DNA of 64,000 nt from Paulinella micropora (Eukaryota > Cercozoa > Imbricatea > Euglyphida > Paulinellidae): contig WBZZ01003996.1 in assembly GCA_019918135.1 (NCBI GenBank), forward strand, positions 1 through 64,000, in the 5' to 3' direction. Positions 28,393 to 37,826 of the stretch are shown in pieces. Position numbers and translations under genes: made by a program. The notes below the pieces were generated by a model. The model was not told where the DNA came from. It did not search any database and saw only the letters and a program-made list of their open reading frames with translations. Within the stretch, counting starts at the first letter, position 1; each line of letters begins with the position of its first letter.

Positions 28393-28689
28393 AGGCAAGA
28401 CATCAAGCAAGAGCCGACCAAACCGCTGTTCCGGCAGTGCAACGTCGCCAACAACATCTTGGACAACAGCTTGCGGTATTTTATTTTGCAGCTAAAGGGG
28501 TGCAACGAATCGCCGCGGCAGCGCAATGTCACTGGCTGTCCTGTGCCGGCTGCATCGAAACCACTGTCGCCTTACTTCAAAATAAGCACCAGCCTAGGTA
28601 GCACCTGTGCGGCAACAGAAAGCTACAATAAAAACACCACCCGCAGTTTTTTTAGCAAAAAGGACGTGTAGCTCAAAGCTAGAACCTCG
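28393..28689. other. Intergenic region between convergent genes
   Basis: No gene is seen. It holds an AATAAA near 28627 and a small TAGCTCAAAGCTA hairpin near 28670. Confidence 0.45.
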
Positions 28690-30006
28690 CTACCTCACAA
28701 TCCCCGTACAAACAGTGCCAGGACCGCAAAAACGCTGATCTTTTCTCCAGTTTTCAGTAAAACAAACGTTGCAGCAAAATTTAGCTTGCGCTAACGCAAA
28801 GGGGCGGGGGACGTGAACGCCGGTCGGGCCGCGGATCGCTGGCAGCAGCCGGCACTCGTGCTTGTGGATCGGCCAGTCGCTTCGCTGGTGCTCAACTCCA
28901 CAATAGACCTTCACGAGGCAGCGCGCGCACTTGTGCCCCGCGCCAGCACACCCCGCGTGTCCACACACCGCCACTGTTGCTCCGCTTCTCCAGGCCCGTA
29001 AGCATGCAGGAAAGTCCGCAAATTTGGGTTTCTTAATCTGCACGCTGCAGCAGCCACTCTCCGAGTCCCAGCGGCTCTTCTTGCTCCGGATGGGTATGTC
29101 CATCGGCGGCAGAAACTGTATCGTCTGCGTATACAGCACCGCGTTGTCGCCCGCATAAGTCCGCGCCCGGCGTCCCTTGGACACCGAGCAAACAACACGA
29201 CCGCACTCCTTGGTTTGTAGGAACGCACCGCGCGCAGCACCTGTGGGTACTCCATCAGCTCCAGCATCGTCTCGTCCACAAACGCCAGCATGTTGTCGGC
29301 CGGGCACGTCGAGACCGGGCCCGCCCCGCGGAGCGCACACCGCCGTTGCACAAACCACGCGCCGCGCATGCCATTGTCCGACCAGGCCCGACGAGACAGC
29401 TGGAAAAGAAACGCCACGAGCGAACGGTGTCCTAGCAGGTGCCGGGCCCAGCAGCACAGCAGCTGTGGCAACGGGGCCCAACTAGCTTCGCCCGGCCGCG
29501 CTGGCAACAGTCGCGGTTTGCGCACGCAGGCCGTGCACCCGGGCTCCGTCACTACGGCGGCCACCCCGGGCCGCGCCAGCGTGAGCCTGCACACCCCCGG
29601 CACAACAGCTGCCACAGCCTTCTCCGCTACCCCTTTGGCACACCAGCGCTTGGCCGACCGGGGGGCACCCGCTCTAGCGCATCTGACGCCAGCAGCGCAA
29701 TGCAGAACTGGCCCTGGCCTGGGTCGACTAGCGCAGCCCGCCGCGGCACGTCGTCGTCTCCGCTCGCACGAAACACCTCGGTCAGCTTCGTTAGCCCCAG
29801 AAATAACAGCTGCTGCTGCGAAGGTTGCCCCTGAACGTGCCGCAACAGTCCACGCTCCGCGCTCGCGCGACTCTTGCCAGCGCCGGCGCGCGACTGTTGC
29901 CAGCGCGTCCACGAACTCGGGGGTGCGAGTTCAGCTGTTGTATCATACCGTCCAGCAATTCATTTTGTTGCTGCTTTAGGCCCGCCTGCGACACTGGCTT
30001 GCTCAT
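28690..30006 (-). pseudogene. MYND zinc-finger protein gene, multiply broken
   Basis: Starting at ATG 30006 (MSKPVSQAGLKQQQNELL), a coherent protein of about 435 aa can be followed only by changing frame four times: near the G5 run 29919-29923, around 29830-29860, at the G6 run 29660-29665 and around 29205-29230. The C-terminal part, open from about 29220 to the stop, has a MYND finger (CGHAGC... CARC... YCGVEHQRSDWPIHKHEC) followed by another Cys-rich stretch. MYND domains are zinc-binding protein-interaction modules. Two of the breaks look like an extra base and two like a missing base, so one systematic error type does not explain them. It is either a decaying gene or poor local sequence quality. 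Confidence 0.6.
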
Positions 30007-30487
30007 CTCGCTGTGCTTTGGTAACAACAAAAACTAAGTCCGACTAATATGCAGGCACTCTGGTTTTTTTTCGGAGAGCCAGCTTTTTTTGAAAGGGCAG
30101 CAGCAAAGGCCCTCTGCACATACCCCCCCCCCCCTTGCCCCTGACGCTGACTATGTGTGTATACGGGGGGGAAAGGCGCCCCCCCCCTCGGACCTACTAC
30201 TCCATGTTTTTTTCCCGATTTTCCCCCTACCCACCGGCGGTAGCGCCTCCCCCGGAGAAAGGTTGAGAATATAGGGGGAAACGGCGCTTGCCCCCCCCCT
30301 TTATTTATCTCTCACTTATTTCTGTCTCTCTCCCACTTTCCCTCCCCCTTCATTTCTCTCTCCCTCTCTCTCTTCATACCATTTCATTTTTGGTAAAAAA
30401 AGACAACAAAAAAAGAGAAGACGTTGCAGCCACCCATTCCCTCTGTTAAAAGTGAACACGGCCAAAAAAGAGCAAAAAGCGCTAGAC
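30007..30487. promoter_or_regulatory. Divergent intergenic region with C tracts
   Basis: The 481-base region holds C11 near 30123, G6/C8 near 30166-30188, C9 near 30290 and a CT-rich microsatellite at about 30300-30375, then A-rich DNA before the 30488 ATG. No gene is seen. Confidence 0.5.
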
Positions 30488-32232
30488 ATGTCCCAGCTTA
30501 CTGAAAGTCCTAAACAGACCGGAAAGAGAGCTTTGCACCCGTCGCCGAAAGCGAGAGCGAATGTCTTTCACCGCGCAAGCGCTTGTGCAGCCAAGAGGGG
30601 GAGCCCGCCGCCGACGACGAAGAAGAAGAAATCGGGCTCGGCGAATACAGTTCAGGAGGTCCGTTCTGTCAGCCCCGCAACCACGACGCGAACTGGAACA
30701 GCAGAGCCGTCCTTGACGAATTTCTCTTAAGGCGGTGCGGCCTTCGTGGTGCCCTTTTGTATGCAGTCGAGAGCGGCGCGGAACCGTTTGAGCTGAAATA
30801 CACGGGGCAGGAACTTTCTCGTCCTTGCCTGGCCCGCCCAGGCGTCTTTCACCACTCAGGCGATATTAGGGCCAAGGTCAGAGTTGATCTTGGCAGCCGC
30901 GTCCTAAGTGTCTTTTGCGGCGACGCTGGTTGCACAGCCCGCAAGCACCCGCAGCCTTTCGCTCTGGACGAGCTAGCCAGCACCAACGCCCACGTGCACC
31001 AGCAATGGCAGGCCGACTACGCCAGCACCCAGGACGACGAGGAGAGGAAAAAGAAGAAGAAAAAGCACCGTCCTCGCCAGCTCAAGCTGCAGCGACCATC
31101 GGCAAACACACCGCGTCGTCGGCAGGCGGGGGCGCGGGGCTCGAGAAGGTCTGAGCGCTGGACAGGCTGCTCTAATGCCGGCAGGGCTTGGTTTTCTAGA
31201 GATTTGGCGCGCACTTTTTTGTGCAAACAACGCCACCACGATTCGAACGTTATTTTCAAGTCCTCTTCAACAGGGAAAAGACCAAACGGCTTCGACATTG
31301 AATACCGCAGGAACAGTGCTGGTCGCGACGTCATCCCTGCCCTGCTTACGACGGTTTGGTTCATGATGGCAGTAAAGCGTACATTGAGCCTCCCCCGAAT
31401 TCATGCACGTGTCCGTCCTATGTAAGGAAGAAACATGCAAGAGAAAGGGACCAGTTCTTTTCAAGTACAAGATCACGAGGAGAAGCTGCGCGGCAGCCGG
31501 AAGCCGGGCCTGGGAAGAGTAGCAGCAAGAAAACCCACCAAGAGGCCGACGAGGCGGAAGAGCTCAGCAGGAAGCGGAGACGACGAGGAAGCGACGACGA
31601 GGAGAGAAGGCGCAGCGGAGGCAGCGGAGGCGGAGAAGGCGACAAGGAAATACCTAGCACGTCTGGAGCGCTCTTAGCCAACTGGCCCCCTTCCACTGCC
31701 TGCTGAGCTGGACTACGTCGGGCAGGATCTGCCTCTGGGACACTAGAAAAAGGCCTGCACAAAGAAAGGACGTGTTGGAGGAGGCAGTAAATCTCTTTCA
31801 TGAAATATTGGGCAGGAGAAGCCGCCGCCAAGCGCAGGTTCGAGCCATTACAGACAATGGGCTCGGATGGGGCTTCGGGCGAAGGTTTACAAGAAACAGA
31901 ATTTTGGCAAGATCATTGGGAAGACATTTTCCAAGCACGATACAAGTACGCCCGGAAGGAGTTTGTGGAACGGCTGACATTGTTCATGAACGATTACCTC
32001 TGCCACATTAAGGGGCCAAGCAAGGAGGCTATCGCGGTCTTCTGGGGACAAGGAACAGAGAAAACGTGGGTACTCAAACCAATCAACGACTTTAAGTACC
32101 AAGGGGATGATCTTGAAATCGAGCTTCCTCCGTCTGTAATCAAGGTCAGCAGCGAGGGGAACAAGAAAGACAAGGGGGCAAGAAAGACAAGGGCGCAAGG
32201 ACCCCCGTGGTGTTGTCAAGCTTGGCAGGGGC
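30488..32232 (+). pseudogene. N-terminal part of a broken primase/helicase gene
   Basis: From ATG 30488 (MSQLTESPKQTGKRALHP) the coding signal changes frame at the C3 run near 30538 and again near 31055 in an A/G-rich stretch, then meets a stop at 31154. Further protein-like pieces follow: HHDSNVIFKSS and GFDIEYRRNS around 31230-31310, and a long frame 31800-32160 with MNDYLCHIKGPSKEAI. The last resembles the segment preceding SF3 helicase domains in viral primase-helicases. The overall order fits an N-terminal primase-like half of the helicase encoded at 32233-33414. GC is clearly lower than in RPB1, and lysine codons AAG/AAA are frequent. An intron or RNA-level event cannot be excluded, but gene decay is the simplest reading. 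Confidence 0.5.
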
Positions 32233-33414
32233 GTGACGACCACCCTCCGTAAGGCCTGGCTTAAAAGCGACAGACGAAGAATTGCCAAAGGTATAGATTT
32301 TTTTACGAACCCCAAGGAAGAAGTTCTGCACAACACTCGCTACAGTGACTGCGAGACCGACACGCTCAACTGGTTCACTGGCTTCCGGGTTTCGACACAG
32401 CAAGTTAGGGACTACATGAAAACCAACGGGCTCGACGACGCTGCCATGCACCAGCTTGCGGCCCCTTTTCGCGAGTACGTGCATGACATCTTGGCTGGGG
32501 GAGTGACGCAGATGTCCCGCTACCTGTTTAAGTGGCTGTACACTCTGCTACGCGAAGGAAAGAAGCCTGAGCAGGCGTTTGTCTTTATCTCCGAGCCAGG
32601 CGCAGGAAAATCGACCCTTGTGGAGCTGCTCACACGCGTCATTGGAGAACAATATGTCTTCGTGTCGTCAAAGCCAGAGGAAATAATGGGCAAGCACAAT
32701 TCCCATCTCGGCTTTAGGGTTCTTGTGGTAAGCGAGGAGGCAGTGCATAGTACGAACAAAGTGGGGTCCAACGCCATGAAAGAAAAGATCACTTCGAAAA
32801 AGCTTAACATTAACCCCAAGTTCATGCCCCTCTTTGTAGTAAGGGACCCCAGCGGGCATTTCTTCAATAGCAATCACTATGGCACGGTCCTCGTGGAACC
32901 GGGAGACCGCCGCTACATATATCCCGGCACGTCTAATAAGTTTGCCGGCCGCATACGCACAGCGTCGGCTCAGGAATACTTTGCACGCTTGCGTGCGCTG
33001 CCAGACGAGGTCCTAGCTTGGCAACTGTTTCTGTCGCAAGACCCGGAAGTGGACGGGATCGACCTACGTCAGGACGCACTCTACAATACAGAGGTTTTTT
33101 GGCAAAGTGCGTTTCACAGTGCCCCCTTGCACGTCCAGTTCCTGTACGACACCATCAAGAATAACGACTTCCTCGATGAAGTGAGGAGTCCTCTGCATTG
33201 GGAGCCCAAAGATTGGCACAAGAACTACAACATCTGGTGCAAAGACAACCGCAACGGGTTTTTTATGGCAACGAGCACAGTCGTCCTTGAGCGCGACCTT
33301 AAAAACTATTTGCGATGGGATTCGCAGGCCAGACGTCTGCTGGCTGGGGTCTCTCAAGAGGAACAGCTGCGGCACGTCAAGGCCAAAATCACCGGCGTGA
33401 CCGAGGGGCAGTGA
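32233..33414 (+). CDS. Superfamily 3 helicase domain (DUF5906/D5-like)
   Basis: This uninterrupted frame of 393 codons encodes an SF3-type ATPase. Walker A is FISEPGAGKSTLVELL at about residues 117-132, Walker B-like VLVVSEEAV follows at about 160-170, and motif C/sensor 1 is seen in FFNSNHYGTVLVEPGDRRYI. This is the pattern of primase-associated helicases of large DNA viruses, virophages and related mobile elements, which unwind DNA ahead of replication. The frame is open a little upstream of 32233 without an ATG; the first ATG in frame is 32416. It therefore probably depends on the broken upstream part and is not itself a complete gene. A long palindrome starts about 285 bases after the stop, and a relic of the Walker A region lies at 34391. 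Confidence 0.82.
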   Translation: MTTTLRKAWLKSDRRRIAKGIDFFTNPKEEVLHNTRYSDCETDTLNWFTGFRVSTQQVRDYMKTNGLDDAAMHQLAAPFREYVHDILAGGVTQMSRYLFKWLYTLLREGKKPEQAFVFISEPGAGKSTLVELLTRVIGEQYVFVSSKPEEIMGKHNSHLGFRVLVVSEEAVHSTNKVGSNAMKEKITSKKLNINPKFMPLFVVRDPSGHFFNSNHYGTVLVEPGDRRYIYPGTSNKFAGRIRTASAQEYFARLRALPDEVLAWQLFLSQDPEVDGIDLRQDALYNTEVFWQSAFHSAPLHVQFLYDTIKNNDFLDEVRSPLHWEPKDWHKNYNIWCKDNRNGFFMATSTVVLERDLKNYLRWDSQARRLLAGVSQEEQLRHVKAKITGVTEGQ

Positions 33415-33699
33415 TTAGAATTATCAGAAAGCACGTCTGGCAGAAATCATGCTTAATTTTTTATTAAACCAATACTCGGAAGAAAAGTATTCACCAAAAG
33501 TTAGGGCTTGTTAGGCTTGAGGTTAAATCACTATTGCTCTAGAAAAGCTAAGGATCTTTTCTTGCCTGAAATTGAGCAGTCCGTGCTGCCATGCACACAC
33601 TCCACCTTTTCCTCTTCCGGCACGCACTCTCCTCTTTCTCCCTCTCCTTGTCAGTTTTCTCGCTCAGGACACAAGACAAACTAAAAATTGTTTCCTTTT

Positions 33700-34085
33700 G
33701 ATAGGCCTGGCTCGGGCCGTTGCCTTTCTGTCCCAGGGTCTGCCACCCGCCACCCCCGACCCCAACCGAAAGTCCCCTCTTTCCTATATAGCCCCCCCCC
33801 CACCTGCGCAGGGCGGGCGGGCGGGCAGGCGGGTGCCACCTGTGACCTGTAACATATATCTCCGTATAACCTTAATACATTTTTAATACATCTTTTTAAA
33901 GATGTATTAAAATAGTACGGAGATATATGTTACAGGTCACAGGTGGCAACCCCGCCCGCCCGCCCGCCCGCCCTGCGCAGGTGGGGGGGGGGGCTATATA
34001 GGAAAGAGGGGACTTTCGGTTGGGGTCGGGGGTGGCGGGTGGCAGACCCTGGGACAGAAAGGCAACGGCCCGAGCCAGGCCTATC
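33700..34085. repeat. 386-bp near-perfect palindrome
   Basis: Left arm 33700-33880 and right arm about 33906-34085 are reverse complements with few differences, mostly in G/C-tract length. The centre carries a smaller palindrome (ATACATCTTT / AAAGATGTAT). Each arm has CTATATAGG next to a C10-11/G11 tract, a GGCGGGCGGGCG block and ACATATATCTCCGTA. Such a structure can extrude as a cruciform or represent a joined hairpin telomere (head-to-head ends) of a linear replicon. Confidence 0.9.
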
Positions 34086-34900
34086 GAACAGAAAATAGAT
34101 TTTCTGAGGAGATTACGTACGTGTTCCCGCCCGCATGGAGGCCCGTCTCGGGCGTTGGGGGGGGGTGTGGTGGTGTGTGCGCGTCAAGAAAATGAAGGGG
34201 GGGCCGGCCTTCGTGTATGAACTTCTGTCAGAAAGGGAGTGTTTGGGAAACCAACATCACAACAAAAAAAACTCTTACAGACAGGCAAGATTTTTTTTTT
34301 GCATATGAGCGTACCAAGCTGCACGACGGCTGTGCCAAGTTCTCTCACCCCCCCTCCTGTGTTTGCACGTAGGCTTTGCCTCGTGCTGTCGTCGAGCTGC
34401 TAACACGCGTCATAGGAGAGCAACGAATTGATATTTACTTCTAACAAAACTGATCAACTCATGAACTCAATAACCCGTGTCAGCAGCTCCTGTATTCTTG
34501 TGCGAAGAGGTATCGCTCGATGCAAGAGAAATGGGTGGTGGTGCTTAGCTTGTCAGTCTCCGTAGCCATTGCCGCCGGTGTCGTCAGCCTGGGTCATTTA
34601 TAGCGTTTCCCTCCTGTTTGCCCACTTGTCCTACTAACCCCTCCCCGCCCCCCCCCCCAGCTTTAGAGCCTCCTCTCTTTTCTTGTTAGTCTCATTTGTG
34701 AACGGAGAGTGGGTGAGAGGAAAAGCTAGGGAGAGGGGGAGGTGTGGGGGAGAAAGTTGGAGAAGGGGGAGCCCCCCCCCCCGCCTGCCCCAGTGCTTTT
34801 GCCCGACCCCTCCCTTTGTTCCTTGAGCAAAAAAAAGAAGAAGAGTAACAAGTGCTAGGAGCACACAGAAAGGGGAGCGGAGGTGGAGTGGCCACAATCG
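34086..34900. other. Gene-free region with helicase relics
   Basis: No intact gene is seen in about 815 bases. It holds G-tract DNA near 34155-34205, a CT/GGGA-rich block at 34630-34810 with C12 near 34650, and the small helicase-derived relics at 34391-34490. Confidence 0.55.
34391..34490. pseudogene. Relics of the SF3 helicase Walker A region
   Basis: 34391-34426 matches the helicase DNA at 32615-32650 closely (GAGCTGCTnACACGCGTCAT, encoding VELLTRVIGEQ). 34464-34490 carries a related piece in the opposite orientation (its complement encodes QELLTRVIEF). The two pieces can pair as a hairpin. They suggest that a second, now deleted, copy of the helicase once lay beyond the palindrome. Confidence 0.6.
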
Positions 34901-35610
34901 ATGGAGACCGTCGGCGAAAAAGTCCCGGCGGGGGTCGGAAACGAGCGTGGCTGGAAGAGTGTCGCGAGCTGAACAAACAGCTAGTCAGAGCAGGCGTGAA
35001 GAAGCGCGCGAAGCTGGCGCAGCTGCCCTTGCCGGAGTTGCAACAAGAACTATTTACGCTGCGCAAGTTGGCGGCGAGGCCCCCGGCAGCCTTGGACCAA
35101 GTGTTGTGCCCGGCGGTTCTTGGTCTGGTGTTGTCGTACGTGCTAGGTGAGCAGAGCCCAGCCGCGGCCGACGCGCGCGCTCGGTACTACCGGGAGGCAG
35201 CGGGTATATCGCGCGTGTGTCGCGCGTTCCATAGCGCGGCGGTCGCGCGGGTCACGCGGCCCAGCTACCATGATCAGCTCAGCAGCCTGGTGTTTTACGA
35301 TTTGCTGGGGGGCAAGGAGTGGTCGGACTGGGAGACTGTGAAGAGAGTCGCGCTAGCACTTGTGATGGAGGTCCCCTCGCGCAGGATTCACAAGGGGGTC
35401 AGCTACAGGTGCAGGGACTATAAGCTGCGCGAGCTCTTTGAAGGCTGCATGCGCATGAATTCTCCCAGGATGGTGACGCAAGTGCTTTCCAGGCGGGTGT
35501 GCGAAGTGGTAGCGCCCAGGGTTAGGTGGTCGGTGCTAGGACCCAGGATATTATTGCTGAGAGAAAAAAAGCTTTCGCGGAAAAGAGGCACAAAAAAAAA
35601 CTTTGTTTAA
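34901..35610 (+). CDS. Hypothetical protein, possible F-box
   Basis: The main frame (open 34852-35610) has no early ATG. The ATG at 34901 (METVGEKVPAG) joins it if one G is missing from the G5 run 34930-34934, giving about 236 aa. After a basic segment with a helix-extended-helix look (LEECRELNKQLVRAGVKKRAKL) comes LCPAVLGLVLSYVLG followed by AAGISRVCRAFHSAAVAR, which has the layout of an F-box. The rest is alpha-helical without a recognisable domain. The start is not certain. Confidence 0.5.
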
Positions 35611-35943
35611 ATTAAAATCGTTCCAAGAAAGAAAAAAGGAAATTATCTCTAGTCACATTCGTAGCTAGTTTGGCAGACTGAGGCTGCTGCTCTCTGGCTA
35701 CTAGCGCCGGCCTCTGCTCCTCCCCCTTCCCTCCCTTTCCCCCGCCGCCAAATGTTGTCCTGCCCCTTAAACAAAGCAGAGCTGAAATCAGAACGCGGGG
35801 GTGGGGGAAAGAGGGAGGGAGCGCGCCAAAAACTTGGGAGAGGAAAGGGGGCGGGGCGCCCGTTTCCCTTCTTCCGTATTCACCTTGCCCCCTATTTTCT
35901 GGACAGCGACTTGTGCCAAACACAAAAAAAGGCACCGACTTTC
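35611..35943. promoter_or_regulatory. Upstream region of the MYND gene
   Basis: The 333-base region holds A-rich then GC-rich DNA and no gene. Its last ~75 bases (TTTTCTGGACAG..., then GCACCGACTTTC before ATG) are repeated upstream of the relic at 39525, so they probably belong to a duplicated promoter. Confidence 0.5.
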
Positions 35944-36740
35944 ATGGACGCCAAAAGCAGCAGCAGCTGTACCTATCGTGGCTGCTGTCGGGGGCCCGCT
36001 GGGGAGGAGGAGACTTTGCCGGCGAGTTGTACACGCTGCTTCGCGGCGGCCTACTGCGGACGCAAGTGCCAGGTCGCTGACTGGAGGGCGGGACACAAGC
36101 GGGCGTGCAAGCGCAGCCCGCTGGCCGACGTAGCGTTGTCGTCGAGCCCTAACATAGTAGTATGGCTCGCGTCGTACGTCCGGAGCCCGACGGGTGTACA
36201 CTTTCTGGGTTGTGCCTGCAATCCTTTGTGTCGACTCTTCCTGCCACCAGTGAGACACATCGCCGCGGCCGGTGCTGGCTTAGCTTGTCGGCCGCCTCAG
36301 CTGAGCTCAAAACGATGGCGGAGGAGCTGCTAAATCGTCTCGACAATGGCCGTTTGCGGCAAATGTCACGACAGCAGGCTCTCGCAGCTGGAACACTTTG
36401 TGTTTTTGCGCGCGTTGACGCTGCGTACACAGGCGCACGACCTCCGGCCGCAATGGGTCCTGACGACAGACGACGACGATCTTTGGCATCCCGGACGCTA
36501 CGACATGTACTGCCAGAGCCTCCTGCATGTGGCGCAAACGTCGGGGGCTGCGAGACCGAGACTGTGCTGTGCGCCCCTCACTTGGTTGCGCCCTTGACCG
36601 CGGCGCTCAGAGATTCGATAGCCAAACCAGCAGACGTCGACAGAGCGCTTGCCGCCCAGACAGTGGAGGTGCGTACCTCAGAAAATGGCCTAGGGGGCTC
36701 TGCCTGGAGGAGTGAGTTGTGGTCCCGCCCGTTCTTGTAG
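35944..36740 (+). pseudogene. N-terminal MYND-finger protein gene, broken
   Basis: The ATG frame from 35944 encodes an N-terminal MYND zinc finger (C-x4-C ... CTRCFAAAYCGRKCQVADWRAGHKRAC, about residues 8-60) and continues to a stop at 36331-36333. A coherent longer protein is obtained only by moving to another frame near 36240-36260 (SETHRRGRCWLSLSAAS), back near 36350 (LSQLEHFVFLRALTL, then WVLTTDDDDLWHPGRYDMY) and again near 36545 to the stop at 36740. The DDDDLWHP motif recalls acidic metal-binding motifs of glycosyltransferase-like proteins, which is only a suggestion. A truncated copy with the same promoter lies at 39433-39659. Confidence 0.6.
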
Positions 36741-37826
36741 TCCCTGCCGTATCAACTTCTACCAGCATCTCTGCACTGGTACTCTCATAGGATTTGAAAT
36801 CTTTGAGACAGTGGCGATGAGTTTGAGGGGTGCTGTTGGCTTGGCAGCGACCCTTACGGAGGTAGTTTCCTCCTCTGGGCTATTCTATGGCCGCAAGTCG
36901 ATCAGCCTCTATTTCTTTTCGGCGTTACACACAGTTAACCCGAGTAAGCTTACTCAGCTCATACAACCATGCTCGACGTTTAGCTCAGTGAAGTCCAAGA
37001 ACTTCCTCGAGACACACGTGTTCGAAAATACGGTTCAAGGCGTTGCTCCGTCAGCACTGTTTCAAGAAGTGATGAGTGCATGCTCAAACATGGACTCGCT
37101 CACGGAGGCACATACGGCACAGGCAGGCGGTGTACCTGTTGGCGCACAAGCCACGTACACAAACAGAGTTGCCGGTTGGAAGTGACAGAGAGAGCCAGAC
37201 CTGAAGACCGCATGTTGGAGGTGGTTCGCGGGCTTGCAGTGTAAGGCACAGATGGAGAACAGAGACTGCTCTTTCAATCATGATAGGCAGAACCCAACAG
37301 CAAGGGCAAATTTTCTGAGCAGGACGGAAGGCAAGGAACCGGGCCTTTTCAATATGCTTCAGATTGCCGCTGTGAACGAAGGTTGGTAGGCCAATATGTG
37401 AAGGGGAAAAGAGACAGAGAAAAAATGGGAGGAGTGCAGATCTTGAAGAAGCCAGATCCGTAAAAAAACAACCAAAAAAAAGGCTGGCGCGGAAGGGGTG
37501 GTGGGTGCGGAAGGGGTGGTGGGTGCGGAAGGGGTGGTGGGTGCGGAAGGGGTGGTGGGTGCGGAAGGGGGTGGTGGGTGCGGAAAGGGTGGTGGGCGCG
37601 GGGGGCCAGGAGGCTTGCAGAGCTATCCTCCCCCCCACTCACTTTCTCAGGCCATAGGCCGGACTTTTTTTCCCCTTCGCCCTTCTTCCTTCTTTTTTTT
37701 TCTCGCTTCTCCAAAAAACAAAAAAAAAATCGTGGCCGTTAGCGAAAGACAGTAAAAGAAAAGCAGAAGAAGAGGCACCTGCCCCACTCCTTTCCTCCTT
37801 CCTGCCGACGCTTAAGAACGGTGAAT
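36741..37826. other. Mostly gene-free region
   Basis: Of about 1086 bases, only 36817-37185 (ATG, 122 codons, no family) could be coding; composition and the absence of typical flanks make it doubtful. 37398-37500 duplicates the upstream region of the 25781-26923 gene. A tandem GGTG-rich repeat and poly-T/A tracts fill the rest up to the F-box start. Confidence 0.45.
37488..37605. repeat. 18-bp tandem repeat
   Basis: About six copies of GCGGAAGGGGTGGTGGGT with small variations. It is G-rich on this strand and could form quadruplex structures. Confidence 0.85.

Noticed and set aside
36817..37185. 122-aa protein gene
   Set aside because: An ATG frame exists, but no domain, homologue in the window or typical flanking signals support it, and the neighbouring DNA contains relic segments; left as doubtful.
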